Positions 42,077 to 51,599 of a stretch of 64,000 nucleotides of DNA are shown one piece after another. Origin of the DNA: Ypsolopha sequella (Eukaryota > Arthropoda > Insecta > Lepidoptera > Ypsolophidae); assembly GCA_934047225.1 (NCBI GenBank), contig OW204004.1:6886401-6950400 (forward strand). The letters run 5' to 3'. Within the stretch, counting starts at the first letter, position 1. Each line of letters opens with the position of its first letter. The notes under the pieces were generated by a model. It did not search any database. It was given only the letters and a program-made list of their open reading frames with translations, and had not been told where the DNA came from. Made by a program: the position numbers and the translations under genes.

Positions 42077-42223
42077 TATAAATCAATATAAAATAATATA
42101 AATAAATAAATAAAAATATTTAGTTGTTCCGTTTTAAAATTTGTGCACATTTATTAATTGCTTACTGTCCTTAACATATTGAAGATTGCCTGTTATAAAT
42201 TTCTATAGATAAGATCGACCTAG

Positions 42224-42281
42224 TATGACCCGTGCCAATAAAGAAGAATTTAATAATTCTTTTTTATTGGCACGGGTTATA
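42224..42281. repeat. Compact near-perfect hairpin
   Basis: TATGACCCGTGCCAATAAAG pairs with TTTATTGGCACGGGTTATA, with AAGAATTTAATAATTCTT in the loop region. About 58 nt. It could be a tiny foldback or a small-RNA precursor; no way to tell from sequence alone. Confidence 0.6.
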
Positions 42282-42304
42282 CAAACTATTATTCATGTAT
42301 ATCT

Positions 42305-42701
42305 TTAAGGCTTTTCTGTGTATTTCATGGAATACACGGAAAATTTTAATAAATTTCTGGCATATGCATTTTGACTATATAATCTAAGGTTTTGAAATTG
42401 GAAAACATGTTTGGATAAATTTTCCTCGATAGAAATAATTGTTGAAATGAGGTCTTCAAACACACTTTTTCTCCTCGTTTGACGAATAGGAACCATATAC
42501 AGAACTCAAACATATTTTATTAGGTGTATTTCAACAATATCTGGAGATTTGATATTTGAAATTTTGCTAGTTATTTTAGTTTTTTTAATAAAAATATAAA
42601 ACCAACTTTTTTCCCTTTTGCCCTAAATCCGCCCCTCTCGCACTGCGCGATTTTTCGCTTGGAGAGACAGTGACAAAAATAAAATTCGCATAGCCTCTTA
42701 A
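42305..42701 (+). mobile_element. TTAA-flanked MITE, diverged relative of the GGCGCTACGG subfamily
   Basis: TTAA (42305-42308) then GGCTTTTCTGTG, and CATAGCCTC then TTAA (42698-42701). The interior shares ATAGAAATAATTGTTGAAAT, GAGGTCTTCAAACACAC and CCGCCCCTCTCGCACTGCG with 16.5 and 33.6 kb. Confidence 0.7.
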
Positions 42702-43660
42702 GTACATAACTCATAGCATAAAGACAACAACCTGAGGGGGTTTAGCACACGCCGCCGTCGATACAGTGTTTTTCCATCATATTTGCTCTCACGCATATCG
42801 AGAAACGCAGTATGCGTGCGAGCGTAAGCAGCGGGCCTATTGTGTATCTCTAGTTGCCTTCTGGACTGGGTGTCTATCATCAAAAACATAGATATACTTT
42901 CGAATTCCGATGTCCTAAGGATATTTTCGCACTTGAAGTGACGACACAGATTGTTAATAGTTCAATACCCACTAAAGGCAATTTTGAAATTTCAGTTTTT
43001 AGCTATGTTTTTGATGATAGGCACCTCGTGCAGTTGGCAACTAAAGATACAGAATAGGGGGGCTGGATAGCCGATGTATCTTTGGCGCGTGCTACCTCCA
43101 CTTCCACTGGAGTCTCGAACGAATGTTACAAAAATAACCCGCCTCCACGCACGACTACGGTCTCGCCAAGTTATTTTTAGACGCGACGGTCATTGCAGAG
43201 TCATGGCCAAGTTACGATATTCAACTTGACGTGTTTAGAACAAAAAACCTGATCGTGTGATACATACACATACGTAATAGCCGGAGTGTGTATGTCTGTT
43301 TCGTCTTAGTGTGCATCGTTTTATTTGTATGTTGATCCTTCAATTTTGTAGCGAAATTCAAGATAAATTCATAATATCATGTAGTCTTAGTTAACCTGTG
43401 GAATTATTAGCAAATTTTTTTTTCCCGCCAATTTTTCACGCCAATTTTGTTTTTGGATCTATGTACTAAAGTAATTGTCAGGACTAATGCAGTTTTCTTT
43501 TTCTAAAACTAGATTGAATTTTCTACAAGTAAAAAAAAATTAAAGTAAAAAAACATTTCATTCAAATACTGGAGAAAACAATTTTTTTTTGATAAATCGC
43601 ATGCAATTGCAAAATGACATTAAGGTTACGGAAAAAATGTGAAGAAGGAAATTCTTACCC
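42702..43660. other. Non-coding gap, nothing firm
   Basis: GATGATAGACACCCAGTCC and GATGATAGGCACCTCGTGCA-type phrases around CATCAAAAACATAG (42870-43030) form a loose inverted repeat. The 67-codon + ORF (42854-43057) spans it and is not convincing. GC-richer 43080-43200 has no recognisable product. Confidence 0.35.
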
Positions 43661-43663
43661 TTT

Positions 43664-43775
43664 TTAGGGTTCCGTACCCAAAGGGTAACCAACGGGACCC
43701 TGTTACTAAGACTCCGCTGTCCGTCTGTCTGTCTGTCTGTCTGTCTGTCTGTTACCAGGCTGTATCTGTTCTACA
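43664..43775 (+). repeat. GGGTTCC-type dispersed repeat with (CTGT)n expansion
   Basis: TTTTTAGGGTTCCGTACCCA and AAGGGTAACCAACGGGACCC are followed by GACTCCGCTG and a CTGTCTGTCTGTCTGTCTGT run (43720-43752), expanded relative to the 8.6-kb copy, then ACCAGGCTGTATCTG. Confidence 0.7.
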
Positions 43776-43779
43776 TAAA

Positions 43780-44508
43780 ATATAATAGCTGCGCACGTGC
43801 TGTGAAACGAAGCATGAAAAATCTCTTTTGAAATGACAGAAATCATTGTGTTGTGTATGGGTATGTATGACTGTTGCTTTATATGTATGTATCGTGGGTA
43901 GATCGGAAAGTATGAAATCGAAAATCTTTCACTAAAAGTCGAAAGGAGCGAGGAGGAGCGTGTAAGGTTTACATGTTGATTTTTAAGTTTTTACTGAAAT
44001 ATGATATGCCTGGGCAGATTTTATATAATCAAGCCAAGTCAATTCTTACTAAGACTTGAAAAGGACCAAGTATCAAGGTTCGATGACCCTTTTTATGAAA
44101 ATAGTTAATTATTTTTTTCTTTTTCCACAAATGTAAATTAAGTATGAGGGTCAACATTTTATTTTTGCGAAATTAGCAAAAAGTGATATCGATCTGTGAT
44201 ACTAATCACTTACAAAGCCATTTGGCTGCATAAATTAACATCACTTTATGTTTTTAATTATGGTTTTACTTTTATCTAAATATCATAACGTAACGCTTGT
44301 AATCGAAAAAAATAAACAATACCTAGCTAAATTTGAAACTTGTTGTACTGCATGGTAATGTGTATTAGGGTTCCGCGGGAAAAAGCTAAATGTTGAAAAG
44401 GCTTAAATTTGACGTTCACTTTAAAAAAAATCATTTTTTATTTGCTAGAAAAAATATTGAAAATCTGCTCAAGTAAATATTTAGAAATAGCAACGAACTA
44501 TTTTTCGT
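43780..44508. other. Non-coding gap with an eroded CAAGGTGAC-family piece
   Basis: AAGTGATATCGATCTGTGAT and ACTAATCACTTACAAAGCC near 44175-44225 resemble the inner arms of the 4.0-kb foldback. GGAGCGAGGAGGAGCGTGTA near 43945 resembles 27.6 kb. Confidence 0.4.
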
Positions 44509-44510
44509 TA

Positions 44511-44755
44511 TACATGGTGAATTTGTCAACATCGTCCAAATTCATACTTGAGCTTTGGTAACTCATCAGCATCATGAACCAATACCGATTTTTGTAAAAT
44601 TCATGAAACTAAATTTCGACTCCCCATAGTGATTCACTCAGGACTGGGAGTGAATTACTATGGGAAGTCGAAATTTCATTATACGAATTTCACAAAAATT
44701 GTTATCGATTCATGATTTTGATCACTTACCAAGCCTCCAGTATGATTTTAACTTT
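44511..44755. mobile_element. Foldback MITE, CAAGGTGAC family
   Basis: CATCGTCCAAATTCATACTT at the left and AAGCCTCCAGTATGATTTT at the right, with inner CGACTCCCCATAGTGATTCA mirrored by TGAATTACTATGGGAAGTCG, match the 3963-4224 element. The terminal CA(A)GGTGA is present at the left (CATGGTGA) and lost at the right. Confidence 0.75.
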
Positions 44756-44759
44756 TGCT

Positions 44760-45570
44760 AACAACGGCCGCTTTTGGCAAACCTAAGTTAAAATTCTAGC
44801 AACAAAAAGCAGACGTTGTTTTATAAAAAAAAAAAACCAAGGTGGCAACACTTTTGCTTGTTGAAACGCCTTAAAAGACCTTTAAGAAAGTTACTTTTGT
44901 ATTTTCTGCCTTATTAAAAGCTGACAATTTTATTATAAATACTAACCGTTAGTCATAAAATTTCGTGTGGCATTAATTTGAATGATAATGCGTGAGGTAC
45001 GGAACCCGATGTACCGAATAAATCTCATACTTGTCTGGTTTTTTAACCTTAAAAGATTTGTTAATTGCACTTCCAAAGACCTCCAGCAAGATTGGGGTTA
45101 TTAAGGAAAATTGCTGTTATTCTTGTTTTTGTTTGTCTGAAGTATTTGATTTACTGGTGTTCAAGGTGCCCGTTATTTCAATTAAGAAGATGTTTACTGC
45201 TGGTGATTTTGAAAAGCCATAGATCAGATGTAAATGATGTAAAAAAAAATTAAAATAATAATATAATAAATTATTACCTATACAATATCATAAAACGAAT
45301 ACAGAATTCATTAGTATTTTTAATTTTTGTAAAGAACTGTAACTAAATCAACTGTAACTAAATAAATACGAAAACAAGGTGAAAATGAAGACTTATGCAA
45401 AAAAAAATTGAAACTGTCAAATTGAAGATCAACAACAAATGAGATCACCCGATTCTTTTGAAGAACACTAAAATCATTGTTATTTAATTAGACGTTTGTA
45501 GCTTGATGTCCATTGTCCCCTAGAGCAACGGAGAAACCAGTGTGGGACGAGCCATGCATGTAAGAGTGTG
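44760..45570. other. Non-coding gap; GGGTTCC repeat end at 44995-45050
   Basis: GTGAGGTACGGAACCCGATG and CATACTTGTCTGGTTTTTT at 44995-45050 are the right end of the GGGTTCC family. The two overlapping + ORFs at 45031-45253 have no recognisable domain. Confidence 0.4.
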
Positions 45571-45571
45571 A

Positions 45572-45640
45572 TTTTTTTTTAATGGTTTTACAGCTCTGGA
45601 TGCAAGTCCTTTTGAGCCAACCATTTTTATTATTTTCACT
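45572..45640 (+). repeat. 390-bp hairpin repeat family, internal fragment
   Basis: TTTACAGCTCTGGATGCAAG and TCCTTTTGAGCCAACCA match the middle of the family (GGCTCTGGATACAGTCCTTT). A truncated piece just left of the foldback at 45651. Confidence 0.6.
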
Positions 45641-45650
45641 TTGTGAGCAC

Positions 45651-45928
45651 TTTATACAACGTGTAACAGAAAGGTGTAACCATATTTTAAGAGCTTATTC
45701 AGTCAATGGTATAGATAGAACAACAATATGGTACAACTTTTACTATGGAGCCAAACCTTAAATCTCAAAAAAAAAAAATTGGCCCTTCCATACATTTCGA
45801 CCAGGTGGCATTGCATTTTTCTATGAAACAGTAAATTTTTTTTTCGAGGTACAATGTTTGTTCCATAGTAAAAGTTGACTGAATAAGCTCTTCAAATATG
45901 GTTATACCTTTCTGTTACATGTTGTATA
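45651..45928. mobile_element. Long-arm foldback, GTGTAACAGAAAGGTGTAAC family, copy 1
   Basis: ACAACGTGTAACAGAAAGGT and GTAACCATATTTTAAGAGCT at the left are mirrored by AGCTCTTCAAATATGGTTAT and ACCTTTCTGTTACATGTTGT at the right. The arms also share TTATTCAGTCAA and ACAACTTTTACTATGGA. It lies immediately before 390-bp repeat copy B, as the second copy does for copy D. Confidence 0.8.
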
Positions 45929-46000
45929 CACATCGTTTTAACACTTATACAGTAATATTTTACATGTAATTTACAGTTCATCCACTGTGTTTTTAATATA

Positions 46001-46400
46001 TTTTCAATGCATGTGCTCGTAAAGGCCCACTTTTTATGCATCAAAACCGAACAGAAAGTCGATTATTTTGCCCTAGGGCTTTATTATTATTATTTTTTTT
46101 TTATTTTTTTACAATGGTTGGCTAACCTGCAGCCTTTCCTGTGTACCATAGATGTTATACTTTTTTTTTTCCACTGTTTAACGGCTCTGGATACAGTCCT
46201 TTTGAGCCAATTATAATTTAAAGTTCACAAGATTATATTTGTTTTCATTTCCTCACACTATGCATTGAAAAACGTAGTATGATACACGGGCGTAAAAGCA
46301 ATAAATTACTCGGTTACGTTTAAAACACTCGCTACGCTCATGTTTTAAATCGTCCTCGTAATTTATTCCTTTGCGCCCTTGTAGCATAAACTACTATTAA
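46001..46400 (+). mobile_element. 390-bp hairpin repeat family, copy B
   Basis: From TTTTCAATGCATGTGCTCGT through GGTTGGCTAACCTGCAGCCT and GGATACAGTCCTTTTGAGCC to CGCCCTTGTAGCATAAACTA. The 3' quarter (GGGCGTAAAAGCAATAAATT .. AATTTATTCCTTTGCGCCC) folds into a strong hairpin. The overlapping ORF is not conserved in length between copies. Confidence 0.8.
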
Positions 46401-46401
46401 A

Positions 46402-46648
46402 GAGAGGCATAAAGCATTTTGATCCAGTTAATAAGTCTTGAAGGCATATGGGAACATCACAATTACCACAGATTTTTTCTAGTTCTGACACAAGTTTAGT
46501 CTATGAATTCCAAAATTTAGACAGTTAAAAAATAACGAGATTCAAATCAGTATTTGCATAGCCACAGTAATCACACGAAGAATCTTGTATTATGTTCTGT
46601 CTTTTTAATTTTAATTTAATAATCGATGCAGATGGTATTGGTGGTCGG
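46402..46648. other. Short non-coding gap
   Basis: No recognisable content between copy B and the next MITE. Confidence 0.35.
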
Positions 46649-46649
46649 A

Positions 46650-46819
46650 CCTGCGGGTCTACCGCGTAATTCTGATTTTCATCAACATCAACTTGACATT
46701 GAAATTTGACGTGCGTGCGACGACGCCCGCCTAACATGCCATCTCTTTTGCACGCGTTGAATTTCGCATGCATTTGCTTGAAGTTGATACAAATCAGAAT
46801 TACGCGGTAGACCCGCAGG
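46650..46819. mobile_element. 170-bp MITE with CCTGCGGGTCTACCGCG ends, copy 1
   Basis: CCTGCGGGTCTACCGCGTAA and TTCTGATTT are perfectly mirrored by AAATCAGAA and TTACGCGGTAGACCCGCAGG (29 bp). The interior GTGCGTGCGACGACGCCCGC and CACGCGTTGAATTTCGCATG is shared with 57442-57608. Confidence 0.85.
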
Positions 46820-46823
46820 CCCT

Positions 46824-46954
46824 CTAAAAAGGCCGCTTTGGATGAATCATATTATAATTCCGTTCTAATGCCGTCTCTTTTGCACGCGTGAAAAAATTCT
46901 GACTCCATCCTATTTTCAAATCATTTTATGATTCACCTAAGTATGCCTTTTTAG
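46824..46954 (-). mobile_element. Small MITE, TAAAAAGGCCGC ends, copy 2
   Basis: CTAAAAAGGCCGCTTTGGAT at the left and TGCCTTTTTAG at the right. The interior is the reverse complement of 15829-15960. It starts 4 bp after the preceding MITE. Confidence 0.75.
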
Positions 46955-47050
46955 ATCCACTGTAGGATACTACACATTTTATGAGATTCGATAAAGCGAA
47001 AGTGCTAGTTGGTGAAAAGTTATTTGTGCCACGTAAAATTAAAAAGATTT

Positions 47051-47444
47051 TTTCAATGCAAGTGCTCGTAAAGGCTCGCTTTTTATGCATCAAAACCGAA
47101 CAGAAAGTCGATTATTTTGCCCCAGGGCTTTATTATTATTTTTGTTTTTTAATTTATTTACATTGGGTTGGCTAACCTGCAGCCTTTCCTGTGTACCATA
47201 AATGTTATACTTTTTTTTCCCGCTGTTTAACGGCTCTGGATACAGTCCTTTTGAGCCAATTATAATTTAAAACTCACAAGATTATATTTGTTTTATTTCC
47301 TTACACTATGCATTTAAAAACGTAGTATGATACACGGGCTTAAGAGCAATAAATTACTCGGTTACGTTTAAAACACTCGCTACGCTCATGTTTTAAATCG
47401 TCCTCGTAATTTATTCCTTTTCGCCCTTGTAGCATGAACTACTA
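47051..47444 (+). mobile_element. 390-bp hairpin repeat family, copy C
   Basis: Same landmarks as copy B (GTGCTCGTAAAGGCTCGCTT, GGCTAACCTGCAGCCTTTCC, GGATACAGTCCTTTTGAGCC, hairpin, TAGCATGAACTACTA). The hairpin loop is intact. Confidence 0.8.
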
Positions 47445-47445
47445 A

Positions 47446-48165
47446 AATATTTCTGCAGTAGCCAAACCTCATGCGGTTTATTATGGTAACAAATAGGGTA
47501 ACTGCATGGCCTAAAGTTGAAAATCCCGTCGCAGGTGGTTAAATATCAAGATTTTTTGAAAAATGAGCCTTTTTAGCTAGCAATAAAACTCAATAGATTG
47601 TAATTACGCTTTATTACTTAAATAAACATTTATTTCAACTTATATTTTTGGCCGTTAGCAATAACAGCTTTCAAAAAGTTGATTTCCCCACTTATTTTAT
47701 TGTAAAAATATTCACAACGAAGTAATGTTTTTAAAATTCTAATATGTCTAGAATAGGCTCAACTGATAACCTGCTTTTTTCTTTTGTCTATTTAAATGTC
47801 AAATGTATTTGAGTCATAGCGTCTAATTTAAACTGAAGGAACAATATCACAATGCGTATGATTAATATTCTGATGCGGCTCACAATTAGTTTTAATACCT
47901 CATATCCGTTCTACATAAATGGTCTGATGAAGTATAATGGTGTGGTCGCTTACACTATGGCATTGTCGCTAGAATATACTAATTCTGGTACTAACAAACC
48001 TCAAATTTAATTAATTGACTATACTTGACGAGCACAAAATAAGGTTACCCCTTGTGAGTCACAAGTCACAAGATTGACACAAGTTGTGACATTTCAAAGT
48101 TTAACTGTAGCTGGTTTTTTGTCAAATTCCCTGAATACAAATTTTTTCTTTTCATCAAATCCAAA
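47446..48165. other. Non-coding gap, nothing recognised
   Basis: AT-rich. A short run of CACAAGTCACAAGATTGACA phrases near 48060-48085 is only a local repeat. Confidence 0.35.
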
Positions 48166-48166
48166 T

Positions 48167-48600
48167 TTAAATAGTTTATTTTACAAAGTAGGTATATTTA
48201 TAATATATATATAATACACTTTTTACACGTCAAATTTAATCTAATAAAAATATATGTAATAAAATAATAAATGTACATGAACTAGATTCAAGGTTTATTT
48301 AATTTATGTAGCATATACGATTAACATGATAGGTAAAATATATATCATACAAAGTGAAATCCAATCAACCGCCCGAACCCATACCGGAGACCCGGCCAGG
48401 GACCAGGAACAAGGTTTAATGATCACCAACCGAGCCACCAGCACGAATCCAGGCGGCCGCGGCCGACCAAATCACATCCTATATACTACATACTAATAGG
48501 TTACATATATAAATACATGCCGACCTCCGCCCATTCGATTAGTCTTGCTAAGAAAAACGGGCAAGAAACTTAGCAAGATCATGTCTTTTTTTAGATAAAA
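48167..48600 (-). repeat. Dispersed repeat with GC-rich core, copy 1
   Basis: AGTTTATTTTACAAAGTAGG, ATGTAATAAAATAATAAATG, then GAAATCCAATCAACCGCCCG, AACCCATACCGGAGACCCGG and CCAGGGACCAGGAACAAGG, ending near GCGGCCGACC and ATTCGATTAGTCTTGC. A second copy fills 63630-64000 and runs off the window. Orientation on the minus strand is suggested because the T-rich AAAGTTTATT start looks like a reversed LINE or SINE 3' tail. Confidence 0.65.
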
Positions 48601-48847
48601 CTTATACTATACAAATGACTTATATCTACTTTAACTAAGGGATAAGAAAATACAAGACAGCAGGAATTCAAGTTAATGAAAATAAGAAAAACATAAATAT
48701 CTTTGTCTACTTGTCTCAATAACGTTCTAGGTAAGTAGATAAATAAGAAGGTTGTATGTAACTAGAAATGCGGGATGTAAATTCGTTTTACAGCCCTAGG
48801 GATGCGTAAAATTGAAAATCGAACATGGCTTCTTTACATTCACTGTA

Positions 48848-48925
48848 AGATTAGGCAGAACAGATATTTTCCATAGCAATTTAGACAGCTAAATGGCTAT
48901 GAAAAATAACTGTTCTGCCTAATCT
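48848..48925. repeat. 78-nt near-perfect hairpin, small-RNA precursor-like
   Basis: AGATTAGGCAGAACAGATAT and TTTCCATAGCAATTTAG pair with CTAAATGGCTATGAAAA and ATAACTGTTCTGCCTAATCT around a four-base loop (ACAG). It has the length and near-complete pairing of a miRNA-type precursor, but could equally be a tiny foldback element. Confidence 0.55.
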
Positions 48926-48929
48926 CTTT

Positions 48930-49220
48930 TATTTTGTTATTCTATATTTTATTCATATTTATCTTTCCTCGCATTAGTAATGAAAAGTAGAATGTTCAAC
49001 TCGGGTATTATAAGTAATCAATTACATCCGATAAATTTGGGCGCACGAGCGAAGCGAAGTTGCTTATAGTTCGAGAATGTACTTAATTGATTACATATTG
49101 CAGAGTTGATCACTACTCTTCCTTTAGCATTCTAATATCAATATTAAAATAAAATTGACTTTTTGTCCTATAATTTAATAATAAACACAGAATATAAATA
49201 TTATTTTGTATAGGTTTGTA
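48930..49220. other. Non-coding gap, nothing recognised
   Basis: AT-rich, with a GCGCACGAGCGAAGCGAAGT block near 49050 of the kind found in lepidopteran repeats. Confidence 0.35.
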
Positions 49221-49221
49221 A

Positions 49222-49262
49222 GATATATTTCGACCACGTCGCGTCGGCATCAGTTGCATGCA
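49222..49262 (-). ncRNA. Hammerhead-like relic
   Basis: The minus strand reads CATGCAACTGATGCCGACGC then GACGTGGTCGAAATATATCT. CTGATGC (49247-49253), a CGAC/GTCG stem and GAAAT (49227-49231) keep the hammerhead order, but A9 is replaced by C. The ATGCAACTGATGCCGA..CGAAATATATCTT phrase is shared with the tandem units at 58.6 kb. Confidence 0.35.
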
Positions 49263-49264
49263 TA

Positions 49265-49720
49265 ACATACTCGTATAGTATTTACAATTAAATATATAGT
49301 TATATTTAAGTTATTCTAATATTAAATAAGTTGAAGTGAATACAATACAAGCAATTTGCATGAGGGTCAGTGCTTCTAAAATAGACGGCAACTACTTTAG
49401 ATTCTTTACGTATAGTCGTTGTCGCAGGTCGTAAAGTAACCTATATGATGTGAATAGATTGTTTGCCCAAAAAACATGATATTGTTGGATAAACAAATAT
49501 ATTGTTTGCGCAGTGAGCCTAGAAGACCTTACAGTTTGGGCATTCACATTTGTTACCTTTTGTAGTTTAGTCTTCTCTGTAATAAATCTTCGCCAATATT
49601 ATAAAGAGAAAGTGTTTGTGAGTTTGGATGGAGAAGATAATAATATTAAAAAAAAACAGAAGTACTGTTTCGATTCTGAAAATTCTTTCACTAATAGGAA
49701 GCTACATCATGCTTGTGTGC
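49265..49720. other. Non-coding gap, nothing recognised
   Basis: The + strand ORF at 49513-49725 has one hydrophobic run but no start context, domain or splice evidence. Confidence 0.3.
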
Positions 49721-49724
49721 CATA

Positions 49725-50349
49725 GGCTATAGTTTGTTCCCTGGAGACGGCAGTTCCCTAGGGACATAGCTATTAATTACATTCACGCGGGTAATCTTTG
49801 GTACTACTGATACGATTAAAAAATTCTTTCACTATTGCAATTTTTAGACCTTTTACTCGGACATGGGCTATAGTTTCTTCCCTGGGGACGGGCAGTTCCC
49901 AAGGGACAGAGCAATTAATAAACACGCAACCGATTTTGGTAATTCTTCCACTTTTCACTTGGAAAAATGCTATAGTTTGTTCCGTTGGGGCGAGCAGTTT
50001 CCTAGGGACAGGGAAATTAATAAAAGTCACGAGGGAACTACTCAACCGATCTTAAAAATTTTTTCAGTGTTGTAATAGTTGGTTTATATATATACTTGCA
50101 TATATACTATAGGCTATAGTTTATTTCCTGAAGATTTGCCATTCCTAGGAACATAGTCATTTATAACTACTGAGCCTATTTGGAAAATTCTTTCACTCTT
50201 CATTTGGATACAGACATATTAAATAATTTTATGAAAATCAAAAGTCAAAGTCACGTACTATAAAATGATTGGTCCGAAAAACATTAAAAGATTCGATAGG
50301 ACTAACCAAAACTAAATCAACGCGAGCGAAGCCGCGGGCAAAAGCTAGT
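49725..50349 (+). mobile_element. Degenerate non-autonomous element with four internal GGCTATAGTTTGTTCC units
   Basis: The unit GGCTATAGTTTGTTCCCTGG, AGTTCCCTAGGGACATAG and CGATTTTGGTAATTCTTTCAC recurs at about 49725, 49866, 49968 and 50111, with spacings near 141, 103 and 142 bp. The stretch ends CGCGAGCGAAGCCGCGGGCA then AAAGCTAGT (50321-50349). The CTAG end preceded by a GC-rich hairpin-capable stretch resembles a Helitron 3' terminus, which is an inference. The overlapping ORFs are unit-derived. Confidence 0.55.
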
Positions 50350-50394
50350 AAGTAAAGATAAGATATTTGCAAGCCGCAATAACAAGGACACAAT

Positions 50395-50440
50395 ATCATA
50401 AACCCACGCCAGTCTGCCAGAGGCGTAGGCAGGGATTAAA
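50395..50440 (+). repeat. CGCCTGTCTCCC-type SINE-like motif, eroded
   Basis: CATAAACCCACGCCAGTCTG followed by CCAGAGGCGTAGGCAGGG is a diverged copy. Confidence 0.5.
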
Positions 50441-50645
50441 GATCTTTTGCTAAAGTTATTTGCGTAAGTATTTTAAATATGATAAAATAATAATGTAGAT
50501 CGTGCATTTTCTTTTTAAATACTAGTTATACCTATTTAAATATCTTTTTTACTTTTTATTTCTGAGTAGGTATGGAGGCACGACTGATGTTGGTAGACTG
50601 AAAATTAATTAATTAATAAAAATTAATTTAATAGAACGACATACT

Positions 50646-50885
50646 TTCTTTCTTTCTCAATTCTTTATTGCACAAAACTACAGTTAAATGTACAACAGGT
50701 GGACTTAATGCTAAAAAAAATTCCTCCCACTCAACTCGACAGGAAGTACAAGAAAGTTACAGAGGCTTTGCAAAAGGCTTTAAAAAGGCTTTAGCTGGTA
50801 GAGAATACTAAATAGTATTAAGCTCGCCTATGTACGAAATTTTTATTTTGTGCAATAAAGAATTTTATTATTATTATTATTATTA
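50646..50885. repeat. Two LINE 3' tails in inverted arrangement
   Basis: The left piece (minus strand) ends TTTTGTGCAATAAAGAATTG. The right piece (plus strand) reads GCTGGTAGAGAATACTAAAT, AAGCTCGCCTATGTACGAAA and TTTTGTGCAATAAAGAATTT, followed by a (TTA)n run. Both carry the AATAAAGAA end typical of the CR1/jockey-group tails in this window. Confidence 0.6.
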
Positions 50886-51074
50886 TGAAATTTTTAAACA
50901 AGAAATAATAATTAAAAAATACATTTATGTACTGATAGATAAGTTTTGTAATTAAGTACTGATAATATAAAATAGTAAGCTTTAGATAATTCACTGTTTA
51001 TTATCATGTATTGCACTGGATAAAATCAATGATGATGATGGTTTATAACCGAAACCGGTTGGGTAAAAATAAAG

Positions 51075-51545
51075 TTAAGGAGAAAGGTATCGCTAAATGG
51101 GTACTTTCTAAAGCCTACTCCTCATTTATTGCCGAACAAAAATAAAATAAAATATGTATATGAATTATCAACTCTAACACAACCTATGCAAATTTTTTTT
51201 TTCATACCTCCAAAAAATCTACATGAAAAAATATTTCAACCGAATGGTGTTTTTTGGCTTGAATTCCCTACTGCTCCTAAGTGGCTTGGTCGATTTAATT
51301 CATATATGCTTTGAGTAATAGATAAATTTGATAGCTATAAACGTAACATAGTATTATTCAATTGAACAATCATGTTCATGTAAGAAGTATTATTTTCTCC
51401 TATTTCGCCCTATCAAGGACGCAGCGAGCGTCGTAACAGCCACTATGCGGTGCGCGCTGATATGAACGTTATTTCAATGTCGTTTCCGTCGATATTCGCA
51501 CCGACAAAAATCGAGCTGCTAATTTGACAACGGTAATCGCCTTAA
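51075..51545 (-). mobile_element. TTAA-flanked MITE, GGCTGTTACGAC subfamily
   Basis: TTAA (51075-51078), GGAGAAAGGTATCGCTAAAT at one end, ACGGTAATCGC with C51541 at the other, and TTAA (51542-51545). Internal AAGGACGCAGCGAGCGTCGT and AACAGCCACTATGCGG match the 34.1- and 53.2-kb copies. Confidence 0.8.
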
Positions 51546-51599
51546 TAAACTGTAACACAAGTACAAGTGTTGCATTTATTTATCATGTTGAAATGGAAT

